64,000 nucleotides of DNA, from contig CAVRGQ010000005.1 in NCBI GenBank assembly GCA_963720785.1, forward strand, positions 496,001-560,000. Reading direction: 5' to 3'. A program made the translations under genes and the position numbers. This document shows, one piece after another, positions 34,935-44,305 of this stretch (position 1 is the stretch's first letter; the number at the start of each line of letters is the position of its first letter). Source of the stretch: CAVRGQ01 sp963720785. Its GTDB lineage: Bacteria > Actinomycetota > Acidimicrobiia > IMCC26256 > DASPTH01. Below the pieces are notes generated by a model that was given only the letters and a program-made list of their open reading frames with translations, was not told the DNA's origin and ran no database searches.

Positions 34935-35783
34935 TCAGACCGGTGCAACCGCTTCGGGCACCGGCATCTTCCGGTAGATGCCCAGCCGGCGGCCCGCGAC
35001 GATCGTCCCGAGCAGCAGGGCGATCAGCGCCGAGGCCGCGAGCGCGGTGCGCAGCGGCATGGAGATCTGACCCTGCCAGGCGGCAATGGTGGCGAGGTTC
35101 AGCAACGCGTGCACCAGGGCGGCGGGCAGGATCGCGCCGGTGCGCAGGACCGCGTATCCGAGCACGATCCCGAGGGCCACGAACGGCAGCGCGTGCAGCG
35201 AGTCGGTCATCTGCGCGACGTGGCCGGGCAGCAGCGCGAACACGAAGCCGGACGCGAACACCGCGATCACACCGGGCCCGACGCCCCAGTCCTCGGTGTG
35301 ACGCCAGTTGTGACCGGAGACCTTGGCGCAGAACGAACCCACGAGCACGAGGATCGCGAGCCGGTACACCATCTCCTCGTCGAACGCCGCGAGCACGAGC
35401 CCGAAGCCCTCCGCGAACCCGCCCACGTGCTCGGCGTACTCGTACACGCCGAAGAGGATCACCGCGGTCGAGACACCGAGGAACTCCCGCCACGCCCAGA
35501 TGTTCGACCGGTCGAGACCGAGGCGGCGGAAGCCGATCATGGCGACGAGCAGGACCTCGAGCGGCAGCGTGGGCGACACCGGTACGCGGCCGAGGTGCCC
35601 GAGGGTGACGTCGAACCAGGCGGTGGTCCCGTCGAAGGCCACGGTGAGGGCGGCCACCGCGACGATCGCGGGACTCAGGGGCCACCGGGTCCAGCGGCAC
35701 CATCGCCACACGTGCTGGGGCGCAGGGTCGGACGGATGCTCCGAGTCCCCGTCCTCCACCACGCCGCTTGCGACGCGCTTCAC
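34935..35783 (-). CDS. CPBP-family (CAAX-like) membrane protease
   Basis: A 282-residue protein with about seven helices. The intramembrane protease motifs are present: EEMVYR (EExxxR) in the middle, a His-containing segment (LLPGHVAQM) and a final HALLNLA. Bacterial relatives process small peptides or protect from bacteriocins. The N-terminal 40 residues are hydrophilic. ATG 35783. Confidence 0.8.
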   Translation of the reverse strand: MKRVASGVVEDGDSEHPSDPAPQHVWRWCRWTRWPLSPAIVAVAALTVAFDGTTAWFDVTLGHLGRVPVSPTLPLEVLLVAMIGFRRLGLDRSNIWAWREFLGVSTAVILFGVYEYAEHVGGFAEGFGLVLAAFDEEMVYRLAILVLVGSFCAKVSGHNWRHTEDWGVGPGVIAVFASGFVFALLPGHVAQMTDSLHALPFVALGIVLGYAVLRTGAILPAALVHALLNLATIAAWQGQISMPLRTALAASALIALLLGTIVAGRRLGIYRKMPVPEAVAPV

Positions 35784-35860
35784 GTCGGTGCTCCGTTCCC
35801 TGCCCGGCCCGGGGCCGGCCTGGCCCTCTCCGATGACAATCGACCACTCCAGGTAGCAGA

Positions 35861-36406
35861 TTAACCACTGATCGTGTGCTCCGCCGCCGGATCCGAAGAG
35901 CGGTGGCGCACCACGAACGTGCCCGCCAGGAGGTCGCCGACCCGCCGGTGACCGGGGGTGAACCAGGCGCTCCAGAGCGCGATCGGCACGAGGAGCGAGA
36001 TCCCGTCGACCACCCAGGCCAGCGCCCGCACCGCCGACCGGGCGAAGCCGGGCTTGGCTCCGTGCGCGTCGATCACCCGCACCCCGAGCAGCGCCTTACC
36101 CGGCGATGCGCCCGTACGGCCCTGCACCACCACGAACACGACGACGTACAGCACCAGGAAGCAACCGGCGAAGAGCAGGACCGACCCGTTCTCCACCATC
36201 ACGCCGTTCCCGCGCCAGGCCACACAGGTGTGCCCCTTCGGCAAGCGGTCCGGGCAGGCGTGCACCGTCGTGGCGTGCCCGACGACGAGCACGGTCAGCA
36301 CCGGCAGCAGGGTGATGAGGAGCGCGTCGATCGCGATCGCCACGGCGCGGCGGGTGATCACCCGCGTGGGATCGGGCGGTTCCGGGGCGTCGATCGCCGC
36401 GTTCAC
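35861..36406 (-). CDS. RDD-family membrane protein
   Basis: A 181-residue protein with about four helices. The eponymous region is TRRAVAIAIDALLITLLPVL (R, D-rich first helix), and the signature GRTGASPGKALLGVRVIDAHG and HRRVGDLLAGTFVV follow. Possibly a transporter or membrane channel part; function unsettled. GTG 36406 overlaps the stop of the next upstream small gene by four bases. Confidence 0.78.
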   Translation of the reverse strand: MNAAIDAPEPPDPTRVITRRAVAIAIDALLITLLPVLTVLVVGHATTVHACPDRLPKGHTCVAWRGNGVMVENGSVLLFAGCFLVLYVVVFVVVQGRTGASPGKALLGVRVIDAHGAKPGFARSAVRALAWVVDGISLLVPIALWSAWFTPGHRRVGDLLAGTFVVRHRSSDPAAEHTISG

Positions 36407-36597
36407 GTCAGGTCGGGATCTCCCGCCGCGCGGGCCCGCCGGACCACGACCACCACGAGCACCGCGTTGGTGACGGCGAACGCCAGCATCAAGAGGCCGA
36501 ACACCGTCTCGCCGGTGGCGATCACCACGAGGCCACCGAGGCCGAACAGCAGGGCGACGGCGGCGCGCACGCGGATGATCGTGCGGAGCCGGCCCAT
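36403..36597 (-). CDS. Small two-helix membrane protein
   Basis: A 64-residue protein with two hydrophobic helices (VRAAVALLFGLGGLVVIATG and GLLMLAFAVTNAVLVVVVV) and an Arg-rich C-terminus. ATG 36597. Its TGA overlaps the RDD gene start, which suggests joint translation and a possible helper role for that protein. No family was recognised. Confidence 0.6.
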   Translation of the reverse strand: MGRLRTIIRVRAAVALLFGLGGLVVIATGETVFGLLMLAFAVTNAVLVVVVVRRARAAGDPDLT

Positions 36598-36619
36598 CGC
36601 CCGAGCGTACCGTGGGTGC

Positions 36620-37632
36620 ATGGCCGCTCCCGTTCCCCTGTCGGTGCTCGACGTGTGCCCGGTGCGCGCCGGCGAGACCGCGTCGCAGGCCCTGGCCGAG
36701 ACCGTCGACCTCGCACGGGCGGTGGAGGCCCTCGGGTTCCGTCGGTACTGGCTCGCGGAGCACCACAACACCGCGGGCATCGCCAGCTCGGCACCCGAGG
36801 TGCTCATCACCCACGTCGCGAACGCCACGTCGACGATCCGGGTGGGCTCCGGCGGGATCATGCTGCCGAACCACAGCCCGTTGAAGGTCGCGGAGACGTT
36901 CCGCACCCTCGGTGCGCTGTTCCCCGACCGCATCGACCTCGGCATCGGCCGCGCGCCCGGCACCGACCTCACCACCGCGCTCGCGCTGCGCCGCTCGCGT
37001 GAGGCGGTCACCACCGATCAGTTCCCGCAGCTGCTCGGCGAGCTGCTCGCCTTCTTCGAGGACGACTTCCCCGAGCAGCACCCGTTCCGCAGCGTGCAGG
37101 CCGCGCCTGCAGGCGTCGACACGCCACCGCTGTTCCTGCTCGGGTCGAGCGACTACAGCGCGAACGTCAGACGCGCAGCTCGGGCTCGGCTTCGCGTTCG
37201 CCGCGGCACATCAACCCGAGCCCGGCCGCGCAGATGTTGCGGGCCTACCGCGACGCCTTCCAGCCCGGCGAGTTCGGGACCGAGCCCTACGCCATCCTCG
37301 GCATCTCCGCGTTGTGTGCGGACACCGCGGCGGAGGCGGAGCACCTCGCCGCGCCGCTCGACCTCGCGTGGTTGCGCATCGGCCAGGGCAAGCGCGGGCC
37401 GTCACCCACGTTCGAGGAAGCGCTGGCCTACGAGTACACGCCGGCTGAGGAGGCGATGCGCCGCGCCAACCGCGCGCGCCACCTCGTGGGCGACGCGGGC
37501 ACGGTGGCGGAACAGGTGCGCGACCTCGCGGCGAGCGCCCAGGCCGACGAGGTGATGGTGCTCACGATGGCACCCGACGCCGCGACGCGCCTCCGGTCGT
37601 ACGAGTTGCTCGCCGCCGAGTTGCGCGCCTGA
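36620..37632 (+). CDS. Luciferase-like (LLM) oxidoreductase, MsnO8-like; two indels
   Basis: A flavin-dependent TIM-barrel enzyme of about 337 residues. N-terminal two thirds are typical: LGFRRYWLAEHHNTAGIASSAPEVLITHVA, GGIMLPNHSPLKVAETFRTLGALFPDRIDLGIGRAPG. One-base shifts near 37170 and 37203 are needed to pass through LGLGFAFA and HINPSPAAQMLRAYRDAFQPGEFG to the C-terminus. Conservation on both sides points to sequencing indels. ATG 36620. Confidence 0.8.
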
Positions 37633-37638
37633 ACCGTC

Positions 37639-37679
37639 TGGCGTCAATCGGCCCCGAGATGGAGGCTCGATCGACGCCA
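37639..37679. terminator. Hairpin between convergent genes
   Basis: TGGCGTC (37639-37645) pairs with GACGCCA (37673-37679), supported by inner pairs ATCG/CGAT and GCC/GGC with small bulges. It lies between the flavin oxidoreductase and the helicase, both ending here, and may terminate both. No U-tract follows. Confidence 0.5.
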
Positions 37680-37696
37680 AACGGGAATGGCGACAC

Positions 37697-39272
37697 TCAG
37701 GCGGCTGCCTCCACGACGCGCACCTTGCGCGCGACGAGGCCGCGGTCGTTGGTGATCACCTCGAACTCCACGTGCTGGCCCTCCTCGAGGTTGCGGAAGC
37801 CGCCACCCTCGATGTCCGAGAAGTGCACGAAGACGTCCTTGTCGCCGGGCTGCGGGCGGGTCTCGATGAAACCGAAGCCCTTCTTGGTGTCGAACCACTT
37901 CACGACACCGCGCGGCATCCCGCCACGTGCGGGGCTGGGCTCCTCCGCGAACTTGGGACGGAACCCGGGCGGGTTCTCGTCGCTCTCTTCGCGAGCAGAC
38001 TCCTGCAGCTTCTTCTCCATGTGCTTGGAGACGTGGTCCTTCTTGCCGTGCTTGCCGGGACGGTCGACCTTGACCGGACGGTCGTCGCGCGCCCGCTCGC
38101 CCCTGGCCGAACGGTCGTGCTTCGAGGGCCGCTCGTCGACGGCGACCGGCGCGTCGCCGGTGAGCACGCCGAGCTGCACGGGTGAGAGGTGCTTGGACTG
38201 GCCGAGCTCGTGCTGGAAGCGGCTGACCGCGCGCTTCTGGTCGGGCTGCACCAGCGACACGACGATGCCCTCGGCGCCCGCACGCGGTGCGGCCGGAGCG
38301 GTGCGTGTAGTCCTTGAAGTCGGCCGGCGGGTCGTGGTGCACGACGCACGCGACCCCGTCGACGTGGATGCCGCGCGCGGCGACGTCGGTGGCGACGAGC
38401 ACGTCGACCTTGCCGCGCGCGAACGAGTCGAGGGCGCGCTCACGCTGACCCTGCGTGCGGTTGCCGTGGATCGCGGTGGCCTGCACCCGGCGCTGCTCGA
38501 GCTTCTTGGCCAGCGCCTCGGCGCCGTGCTTGGTGCGGCAGAACACGATCGTCGGGCCGGCCGCGCGAGCGATGTCGGCGGTCACCTCGACGCGATCGTT
38601 CTTGTCGACCTTCCAGAACAGGTGCGTGAGCATCGACACGTCGGCCTCGGGCAGACGGTGCACGACCGGGTCGTGCTGGTACTCGCGCACCAGCGCGTCG
38701 ACCGCACCGTCGAGCGTGGCCGAGAAGAGGAGCGTCTGGCGATCGGGCGACGTGAGGTCGAGCAGGGCGCGCACCTCGGGCAGGAAGCCCATGTCGGCCA
38801 TGCGGTCGGCCTCGTCGACCACGACGAGCTCCACCGCGTCGAGCTTGAGCTCCTTGCGCTCGAGCAGGTCCTTCAGCCGACCGGGGCAGGCGACGAGCAC
38901 GTCGACGCCCTTCCGGAGCGCCGCCAGCTGCTTGCCGAAGCCGGCACCGCCGTAGACCGCAGCGACGCGCAGCTTGCGCGAGCGACCGAGCCACTCGAGC
39001 TCACCGCACACCTGCGCGGCCAGCTCGCGGGTGGGCACGAGGACCAGACCGCGCGGCTGGCGCGGCTTGGCCTTCTTGACCAGGACCGCGAGCGGCACGC
39101 CGAACGCGATCGTCTTGCCCGAGCCCGTGGGGGCGCGGCCGCAGAGGTCGCGTCCCGCGAGCGCGTCGGGGATGGTCATTTCCTGGATGGGGAACGCGGA
39201 CTCGATGCCGCGCGCGTGAAGGGTGCCGACGACGTCGGCGGGCACGCCGAGATCGGCGAATTGGTCGGACAT
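37697..39272 (-). CDS. DEAD-box RNA helicase fused to a cold-shock domain; frame broken near 38290
   Basis: Reconstructed at about 525 residues. Helicase motifs in order: Q motif FPIQ (27-30), Walker A APTGSGKT (47-54), PTRELA, DEAD (about 152-155), SAT (about 185) and HRSGRT (about 325), just before a one-base shift near 38290. After a Lys/Asp-rich linker comes a cold-shock domain with RGVVKWFDTKKGFGFIE (about 458-475) and KDVFVHFSDI. It probably remodels RNA, for example in ribosome assembly or cold shock, with the added domain binding single strands. The start is ATG 39272. Confidence 0.85.
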
Positions 39273-39556
39273 GGGTTGGATGACTCCGTTGTGGTGGCTC
39301 CCCACGTCGGTACGTGGTGGAGCGATCGACTCACGAGGGTTGACGAACCCCGTGACGCCGATCCGGAGATCCGGAGCTGCGAGAGAGCACGCTGACCCAC
39401 TGCAAGACCCGCGCGCAATCAAACCTGCGCAGCGGGATTGGGGCCATGTTACCTCACGAGGGTGCGCGCTCCGCGCACGCGGCTGCCCTAGCGTCTTGGA
39501 CGGCAGGAATCCCCCTCACGCTCTCTCCGCGTGGATCCCCCCGAGGTGCAGCAACA
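39273..39556. promoter_or_regulatory. Divergent leader region of the helicase gene, with a hairpin
   Basis: The 284 bp between the helicase (minus) and the Lys-rich protein gene (plus) carry no gene. A perfect 6-bp hairpin, CCACGT (39302-39307) and ACGTGG (39312-39317) with loop CGGT, sits 30-45 bases upstream of the helicase ATG in its 5' leader. Helicases of this type are often cold-regulated through structured leaders, so a regulatory role is possible. No promoter elements can be assigned with confidence. Confidence 0.4.
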
Positions 39557-39901
39557 ATGGAGCGACAGTCCGGGCTGGGGCGCAGTCTCGGTGACGTCCT
39601 CGACTCGCTCGCGCCGGTCGATCCCGACCCGGCCGCGCCCGGTCGTGTGCTCTTCGAGCCCGAGGACCTCGAGCAGCAGCTCGACTCCCTGATGGGCGAC
39701 ATCCGGGAGCTGCGCGACCGCGTGCAGCACCTCGTGGCCCTGGTGCCCGAGCAGCCCGCCGAGCCCGCCAGGCACGAGAAGAAGTCGTCGAAGAAGCAGC
39801 ACAAGAAGCACAAGGCGAAGAAGCACAAGAAGGCCAAGAAGACCAAGCAGGCGAAGAAGCACAAGCACCAGCATTCGAAGGCCCACGCCAAGGCCGCTTG
39901 A
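39557..39901 (+). CDS. Lys/His-rich, histone-H1-like protein
   Basis: A 114-residue protein. The first 70 residues include a short amphipathic helix pair (LEQQLDSLMGDIRELRDRVQHLVALV), probably a coiled coil. From about residue 74 the tail is almost entirely Lys, His and Ala (for example KKHKKAKKTKQAKKHKHQHS), like H1-type bacterial nucleoid or RNA-binding tails. It faces away from the helicase and may also bind nucleic acid. ATG 39557. Confidence 0.6.
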   Translation: MERQSGLGRSLGDVLDSLAPVDPDPAAPGRVLFEPEDLEQQLDSLMGDIRELRDRVQHLVALVPEQPAEPARHEKKSSKKQHKKHKAKKHKKAKKTKQAKKHKHQHSKAHAKAA

Positions 39902-39992
39902 CGATTCGCGGCCGCCCGACGATTCGGGCCTGCCGGGAACACCCCCGCTTGTGGCAGGGTTGGGACGCTCCACCCACAGGAGGAGAAGACCC

Positions 39993-40650
39993 ATGGGCCT
40001 GTTCGGAAACGGCCACAAGAGCGAGATGATCGCCCCCGACGACGCGCTCGAAGGGCCGCAGCGCGCCCATGCCGGTGCCGATGACGCACAACGTCTCCGG
40101 TCACCCGCTGGCGCCGCCCTTCCCCGACGGCATGGAGACCGCCGTCTTCGCACTCGGGTGCTTCTGGGGCGCGGAGCGCGCGTTCTGGGAGACCGAGGGC
40201 GTCTACAGCACCGCGGTGGGGTACACCGCGGGTTACACGCCGAACCCCACCTACGAAGAGGTGTGCTCCGGTCGCACCGGGCACACGGAAGCCGTGCTCG
40301 TGGTGTTCGACCCGCAGGTGATCTCCTACGACGGCCTGCTCAAGGTGTTCTGGGAGAAGCACAACCCCACGCAGGGGATGCGCCAGGGCAACGACGTCGG
40401 CACGCAGTACCGCTCCGGCATCTACTGGGCCGGTGAGGAGCAGCGCGCCGCGGCCGAGCGCTCACGCGACATGTACCAGGAGACGCTCGCGGGCGCCGGC
40501 TACGGCGACATCACCACCGAGATCGCCGAGGCCGGTCCCTTCTTCTATGCCGAGGAGTACCACCAGCAGTATCTCGCCAAGAACCCCAACGGGTACTGCG
40601 GCCTCGGCGGCACCGGCGTGAGCTGCCCGATCGGTCTGGGCCTGAGCTAG
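39993..40650 (+). CDS. msrA: Peptide methionine-S-sulfoxide reductase MsrA; frame broken near 40063
   Basis: Repairs oxidised methionine in proteins using thioredoxin. ATG 39993 with AGGAGGA upstream begins MGLFGNGHKSEMIAPDDALEG, the usual actinomycete extension; a one-base change near 40060-40068 then leads into MPVPMTHNVSGHPLAPPF and the catalytic GCFWGAERAFWE. Glu and Tyr of YHQQYLAKNPNGYCGLGGTG are present. The catalytic residue is an ordinary Cys. Its stop overlaps the convergent efflux gene stop (CTAG). Confidence 0.88.
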
Positions 40651-42245
40651 ATCTCGGCCAGTTCGACACCGTCGACGAGCTCGGCCGCGAGGTCGAGCTC
40701 GTCGCCCGTGTCCGTGTCGGTGTCGACTTCGTCGGCGCGGGCCGGCAGGAAGCGCCACGCGAGCAGCGCGCCCACGACCGCGACCGCGGCCGTCACCAGC
40801 GCGCCGCGCACCATCGCGTACACGAAGGCTTCACGGGCGAAGCCGGCGAGCGGGGCGCCGACGTCGCCGAGACGCTTGCTCACCTCGAGCGCCGCGCCCA
40901 CCGACTGGTCGGCCGCCTCGCGCACCTGGTCGGGCACGGAGGCCGGCAGCTTCGCGTTGAGCTGCGTGGTGTACATCGACGTGAGCATGCTGCCGAGCAC
41001 CGCGACGCCGAGCGCACCACCGATCTCCCGGCTGGTGTCGTTCACTGCGGAACCCACGCCGGCGTGCTCCTTCGGCAGCGAGCCCATGATCGATTCGGTC
41101 GCGGGCGGCATGGAGAGGCCCATGCCGATGCCCATGAGGATCATCGCGATGCCGACACGCGGGTAGCCGGAGCTCATGGTGATGCTCGCGGCGACCACCA
41201 GGCCCGACGCGAACAGCAGCATGCCGACCACGACGACGCGCTTGGTGCCCAGCCAATCGACCGCCTTCGACGACAGCGGCGCGGCGACCATCATCGCCGC
41301 CGCGTACGGCAGCGTGCGCAGGCCCGCCTCGAACGCGGTGTACCCGAGCACGAACTGCAGGTATTGCGTGGCGAGGAAGATGAACCCGAAGAGCGCGAAG
41401 AACGTGATCGAGATGGTCAACGTGGCCGACGTGAAGCGCGCGTTGCGGAAGAAGCGCACGTCGAGCATCGGCTCCTTCGCGTGCAGCTCCCACAGGACGA
41501 AGCCGACGATGCCCACCAATGCGAGCGCGAACCCCATGAGGATGACCGGGCTGGTCCATCCGTTGGTGGGCGCCTCGATGATCGACGCCACCAGCGCGCC
41601 GAGACCGACGATCGACAGCAGCGCGCCCACCCAGTCGATCGGCGGGTGCTCGGGGTTGCGCGACGTGGGCACGAGGAACTTCCCGGCGATCATCGCACCG
41701 AGCACGATCGGGATGTTCACGAGGAACACCGAACCCCACCAGAAGTGCTCGAGCAGGAAGCCGCCGCTCACGGGGCCGAGCGCGACCGCGAGGCCGGCCA
41801 CCGCCGACCAGATGCCGATGGCGACCGCGCGTTCGCGCGCGTCGGTGAACACGTTGATGAGGATCGACAGCGTCGCCGGCATGATCAGCGCGGCGCCGAT
41901 GCCCATCACGGCCCGGGCGGCGATGAGCGGGGTGACGCCTCCCGCGAACGCGGCCGCCGCCGAGGCGGCGCCGAAGATCAGCAGGCCGACCTGGAGCGCA
42001 CCCTGGCGCCCGAAGCGGTCGCCGAGGCTGCCCATCGTGAGCAGCAGACCGGCGAACACGAGTGTGTAGGCGTCGACCACCCACTGGAGGTCGGTGATGC
42101 TCGTGCCCAGGTCACGCACCAGCGTGGGGAGGGCGACGTTGACGATCGTGTTGTCGAGCACGATCACCAGGAGGCTCACGCAGAGGACGGCGAGGGTGAG
42201 CCAGCGGCGGTTGTGGATGCGTTCGGCGCCGGAGAGCGGGGTCAT
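40647..42245 (-). CDS. MFS efflux transporter, DHA2 type
   Basis: A 532-residue 14-TM antiporter. Motifs: VIVLDNTIVNVALPTLVRDLG, GSLGDRFGRQGALQVG, ARAVMGIGAALIMPATLSIL, motif-C-like AVAGLAVALGPVSGGFLLEHF, and MGIGMGLSMPPATESIMGSLPKEHAGVGSAVNDT. The C-terminal tail is acidic (DEVDTDTDTGDELD). ATG 42245 is followed upstream by a well-defined promoter and operator. Probably repressed by the divergent TetR at 42406. Confidence 0.9.
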   Translation of the reverse strand: MTPLSGAERIHNRRWLTLAVLCVSLLVIVLDNTIVNVALPTLVRDLGTSITDLQWVVDAYTLVFAGLLLTMGSLGDRFGRQGALQVGLLIFGAASAAAAFAGGVTPLIAARAVMGIGAALIMPATLSILINVFTDARERAVAIGIWSAVAGLAVALGPVSGGFLLEHFWWGSVFLVNIPIVLGAMIAGKFLVPTSRNPEHPPIDWVGALLSIVGLGALVASIIEAPTNGWTSPVILMGFALALVGIVGFVLWELHAKEPMLDVRFFRNARFTSATLTISITFFALFGFIFLATQYLQFVLGYTAFEAGLRTLPYAAAMMVAAPLSSKAVDWLGTKRVVVVGMLLFASGLVVAASITMSSGYPRVGIAMILMGIGMGLSMPPATESIMGSLPKEHAGVGSAVNDTSREIGGALGVAVLGSMLTSMYTTQLNAKLPASVPDQVREAADQSVGAALEVSKRLGDVGAPLAGFAREAFVYAMVRGALVTAAVAVVGALLAWRFLPARADEVDTDTDTGDELDLAAELVDGVELAEI

Positions 42246-42289
42246 GGGAACTCCTGCGGGGGGAGAGTCGTTGCTACCGTGTCGGGGAG

Positions 42290-42337
42290 TGACACTGTTA
42301 TTGCGGTGCAATCTACAACTACGTTATAACAGTGTCA
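42290..42337. promoter_or_regulatory. Divergent promoters with a 12-bp inverted repeat operator
   Basis: TGACACTGTTAT (42290-42301) and ATAACAGTGTCA (42326-42337) are perfect inverted 12-bp arms, 24 bp apart. On the minus strand, -35 TTGACA (42333-42338) and -10 TAGATT (42310-42315) are separated by exactly 17 bp, a near-ideal promoter for the efflux gene. On the plus strand, TTGCGG (42301-42306) with TATAAC (42325-42330) could serve the TetR gene. The arms cover the -35 and the start region, so repressor binding would block both. Confidence 0.75.
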
Positions 42338-42405
42338 ACCCCGATTCCGACGGGAATCCCGCACGACTGGCGTCGCGGGAGGGGTGAGAAGGGGAAGAAT
42401 CGGTC

Positions 42406-43042
42406 GTGATGGCGAGACGCACCGACGACACCGGCGCCGCGATCCTGCGCGCCGCGAGCGACCTGTTGGCCGAGGAGGGCCCGGGCGCGCTCAGCGTACG
42501 GCGGATCGCCGCGGCCGCCGGCTGCTCCACGATGGGCCTCTACAGCCGCTTCGGCGGCAAGGACGGCGTGGTCGACGAGCTCTTCGCCGAGGGGTTCGAG
42601 CACCTGTGCGCCGCGATGCAGGGGCTCCCCACCACCGCCTCGTCGCTCGACGACTTCCGCGCGTGCGCGCTCCAGTACCGCCGCACCGCGCTCGACTTCT
42701 CGACGCACTACATGGTGATGTTCGGCGGAGCGGTGCCCGGCTTCGAGCCCAGCCCCGAGAACCACCTCGTCGCGAAGGAGTCGTTCGAGCTCCTCGTCGC
42801 GCGGGTGCAGCGCTGCATCGACACCGGCGACTTCGAGGGCGACCCGTCGCGCGATCGCCGAGATCGTGTGGGGCGCGATGCACGGCATGGTGATGCTGGA
42901 GCTCATCGGCATCGACCCGCGCGGCGACGACCCCGTCACGCGCTACGAGGCGATGCTCGACGTGCTGATCGCCGGCCTCCGCCCGGGTGGCGGCGCGCCC
43001 ACGCCCGCCCCTGCCCTCGCCGCGGAGGCCGGTCGTGCCTGA
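42406..43042 (+). CDS. TetR-family repressor, frame broken near 42850
   Basis: N-terminal helix-turn-helix LSVRRIAAAAGCSTMGLYSRFGGKDGVVDELF. The C-terminal half, found in a shifted frame after about 42850, contains IAEIVWGAMHGMVMLELIG, the WHG-type ligand domain. Joining needs one base change where EGDPSRDRR departs from the expected frame. Start is GTG 42406 or the adjacent ATG 42409, 69 bases from the operator's inner arm. It probably represses the divergent efflux gene. Confidence 0.8.
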
Positions 43043-43712
43043 CGCGGACAGCGCGTTCGACAAAGCCCGCGCGCTGCCGCAGCGCGCGGTCGACAGCGTG
43101 CGCGGCGCGCTCGACGCCACCCTCGACAAGGTGTTCTCCGAGCCGTTCGACGTGCGGACGCCGCAGGAGCTCGAGCGCCTCGTGATCGAGGGACCGCACG
43201 GCACCGGGCCCGAGGCGCCGCCCACCGGTATGGGCGCGTTCGTGCTCGCAGCCACGCCCATCGCGCAGAAGGCGCTGCGCACCGCCGCGAAGTCCGGGAA
43301 GATCGCGGGCAAGGTGCCGCTGCCCTCGGCGCGCGCCGTGCGCATCACCGCGGCCACCATCCCGGTGGCATTGCGGGTGTCGAACACCAGTCGCCGCGGC
43401 TACCGCGAGATCCAGCTGCTCGCCAGCTACCTGATCGCTCAGCTGCGCGAGGCCGGCGTCACACCCGAGCGTGGGCTCGTGCGCTCACTCACGATGTCGA
43501 TCTACGTCGACCCGGCGCGCCGCCCCCGCTTCGACGTGCCCGTCGCGCGCTACGCCGGCGCCGTCAGCCGGCAGTGGGCCCTGCGTTCGCTCGGCGGCGA
43601 CGGCGAGGACGCGCTCCGCTCGCGCACCCGCAAGTGGGTCGACGCGATCGACCGCATCGACCTCTCGACGGTCACCGCCGACTGGCGCCGCGGCAACATC
43701 ATCGACATCTGA
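43035..43712 (+). CDS. Conserved hypothetical protein
   Basis: A 225-residue protein starting at GTG 43035, inside the end of the TetR gene. Two mildly hydrophobic stretches (MGAFVLAATPIAQKALRTAAKSG and RITAATIPVALRV) and the segment GYREIQLLASYLIAQLREAG suggest a helical protein, possibly EcsC-like, but I could not confirm a family. No catalytic motif was recognised. It probably shares the TetR transcript. Confidence 0.6.
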   Translation: MPDADSAFDKARALPQRAVDSVRGALDATLDKVFSEPFDVRTPQELERLVIEGPHGTGPEAPPTGMGAFVLAATPIAQKALRTAAKSGKIAGKVPLPSARAVRITAATIPVALRVSNTSRRGYREIQLLASYLIAQLREAGVTPERGLVRSLTMSIYVDPARRPRFDVPVARYAGAVSRQWALRSLGGDGEDALRSRTRKWVDAIDRIDLSTVTADWRRGNIIDI

Positions 43713-44192
43713 TCGCGCGGCCGCGTTCACCCGCGGCCATCTCGTGCGCGGTGCGAACACCACCACCGCGGTCTCGCCGGAGCGCCGCGCCGCGTAGCCG
43801 TCGAGGTCGTGATCGAGCTCGGCCCACCGGGCCCACAGCCGGTCGCGCTCCTCACCCACGGCTTCCCGCGCCGTCACTTGGCGCGAGCCGCCCGCGACGT
43901 CGACCGTCACGTCGGGGTGCGCCTGCAGGTTCAACCACCACTGCGGCTCGCCCTCGCGCCAACCGTTCATCGCCAGCACCACGAGGTTCTCGCCGTCGAC
44001 GAAGTAGCCGACCATCACGCGGCGCTCGGCGCCGCTGCGCCGCCCGATCCCATGGACGCACATCGCACCCCACCGGTTGGGGGTCGCCCGCCACAGGCCG
44101 AGACGGCCGCCGGTCACCCGGTAGAGGAGGCGGTGGCCACGCCAGAACCAGCGCATGAACCACCGCGGCGGGAGGTGCGGTTGCTGCGGCAT
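43485..44192 (-). CDS. Ddn-like deazaflavin (F420)-dependent nitroreductase family protein
   Basis: The first 155 residues match the family: RVTGGRLGLWRATPNRWGAMCVHGIGRRSGAERRVMVGYFVDGENLVVLAMNGW, then WWLNLQAHPDVTVDVAGGSRQVTAREA and TAVVVFAPRTRWPR. The family normally ends about there. Here the frame runs on for about 80 residues opposite the neighbouring gene to 43485. A single-base indel near 43735 would place a stop at about 43730, so the true end is probably there, not at 43485. Confidence 0.75.
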   Translation of the reverse strand: MPQQPHLPPRWFMRWFWRGHRLLYRVTGGRLGLWRATPNRWGAMCVHGIGRRSGAERRVMVGYFVDGENLVVLAMNGWREGEPQWWLNLQAHPDVTVDVAGGSRQVTAREAVGEERDRLWARWAELDHDLDGYAARRSGETAVVVFAPRTRWPRVNAAARSDVDDVAAAPVGGDRREVDAVDRVDPLAGARAERVLAVAAERTQGPLPADGAGVARDGHVEAGAARRVDVDRHRE

Positions 44193-44305
44193 GCACCCTC
44201 AGGGTGCGCCACCGAACCACCGCCGACAAGGGGACGAGGTCCCACCGACCGCGAGGCTCCCCTGACCACCCCAGCGTGCACCGATGATGTCACTTGGCGC
44301 CCAAC

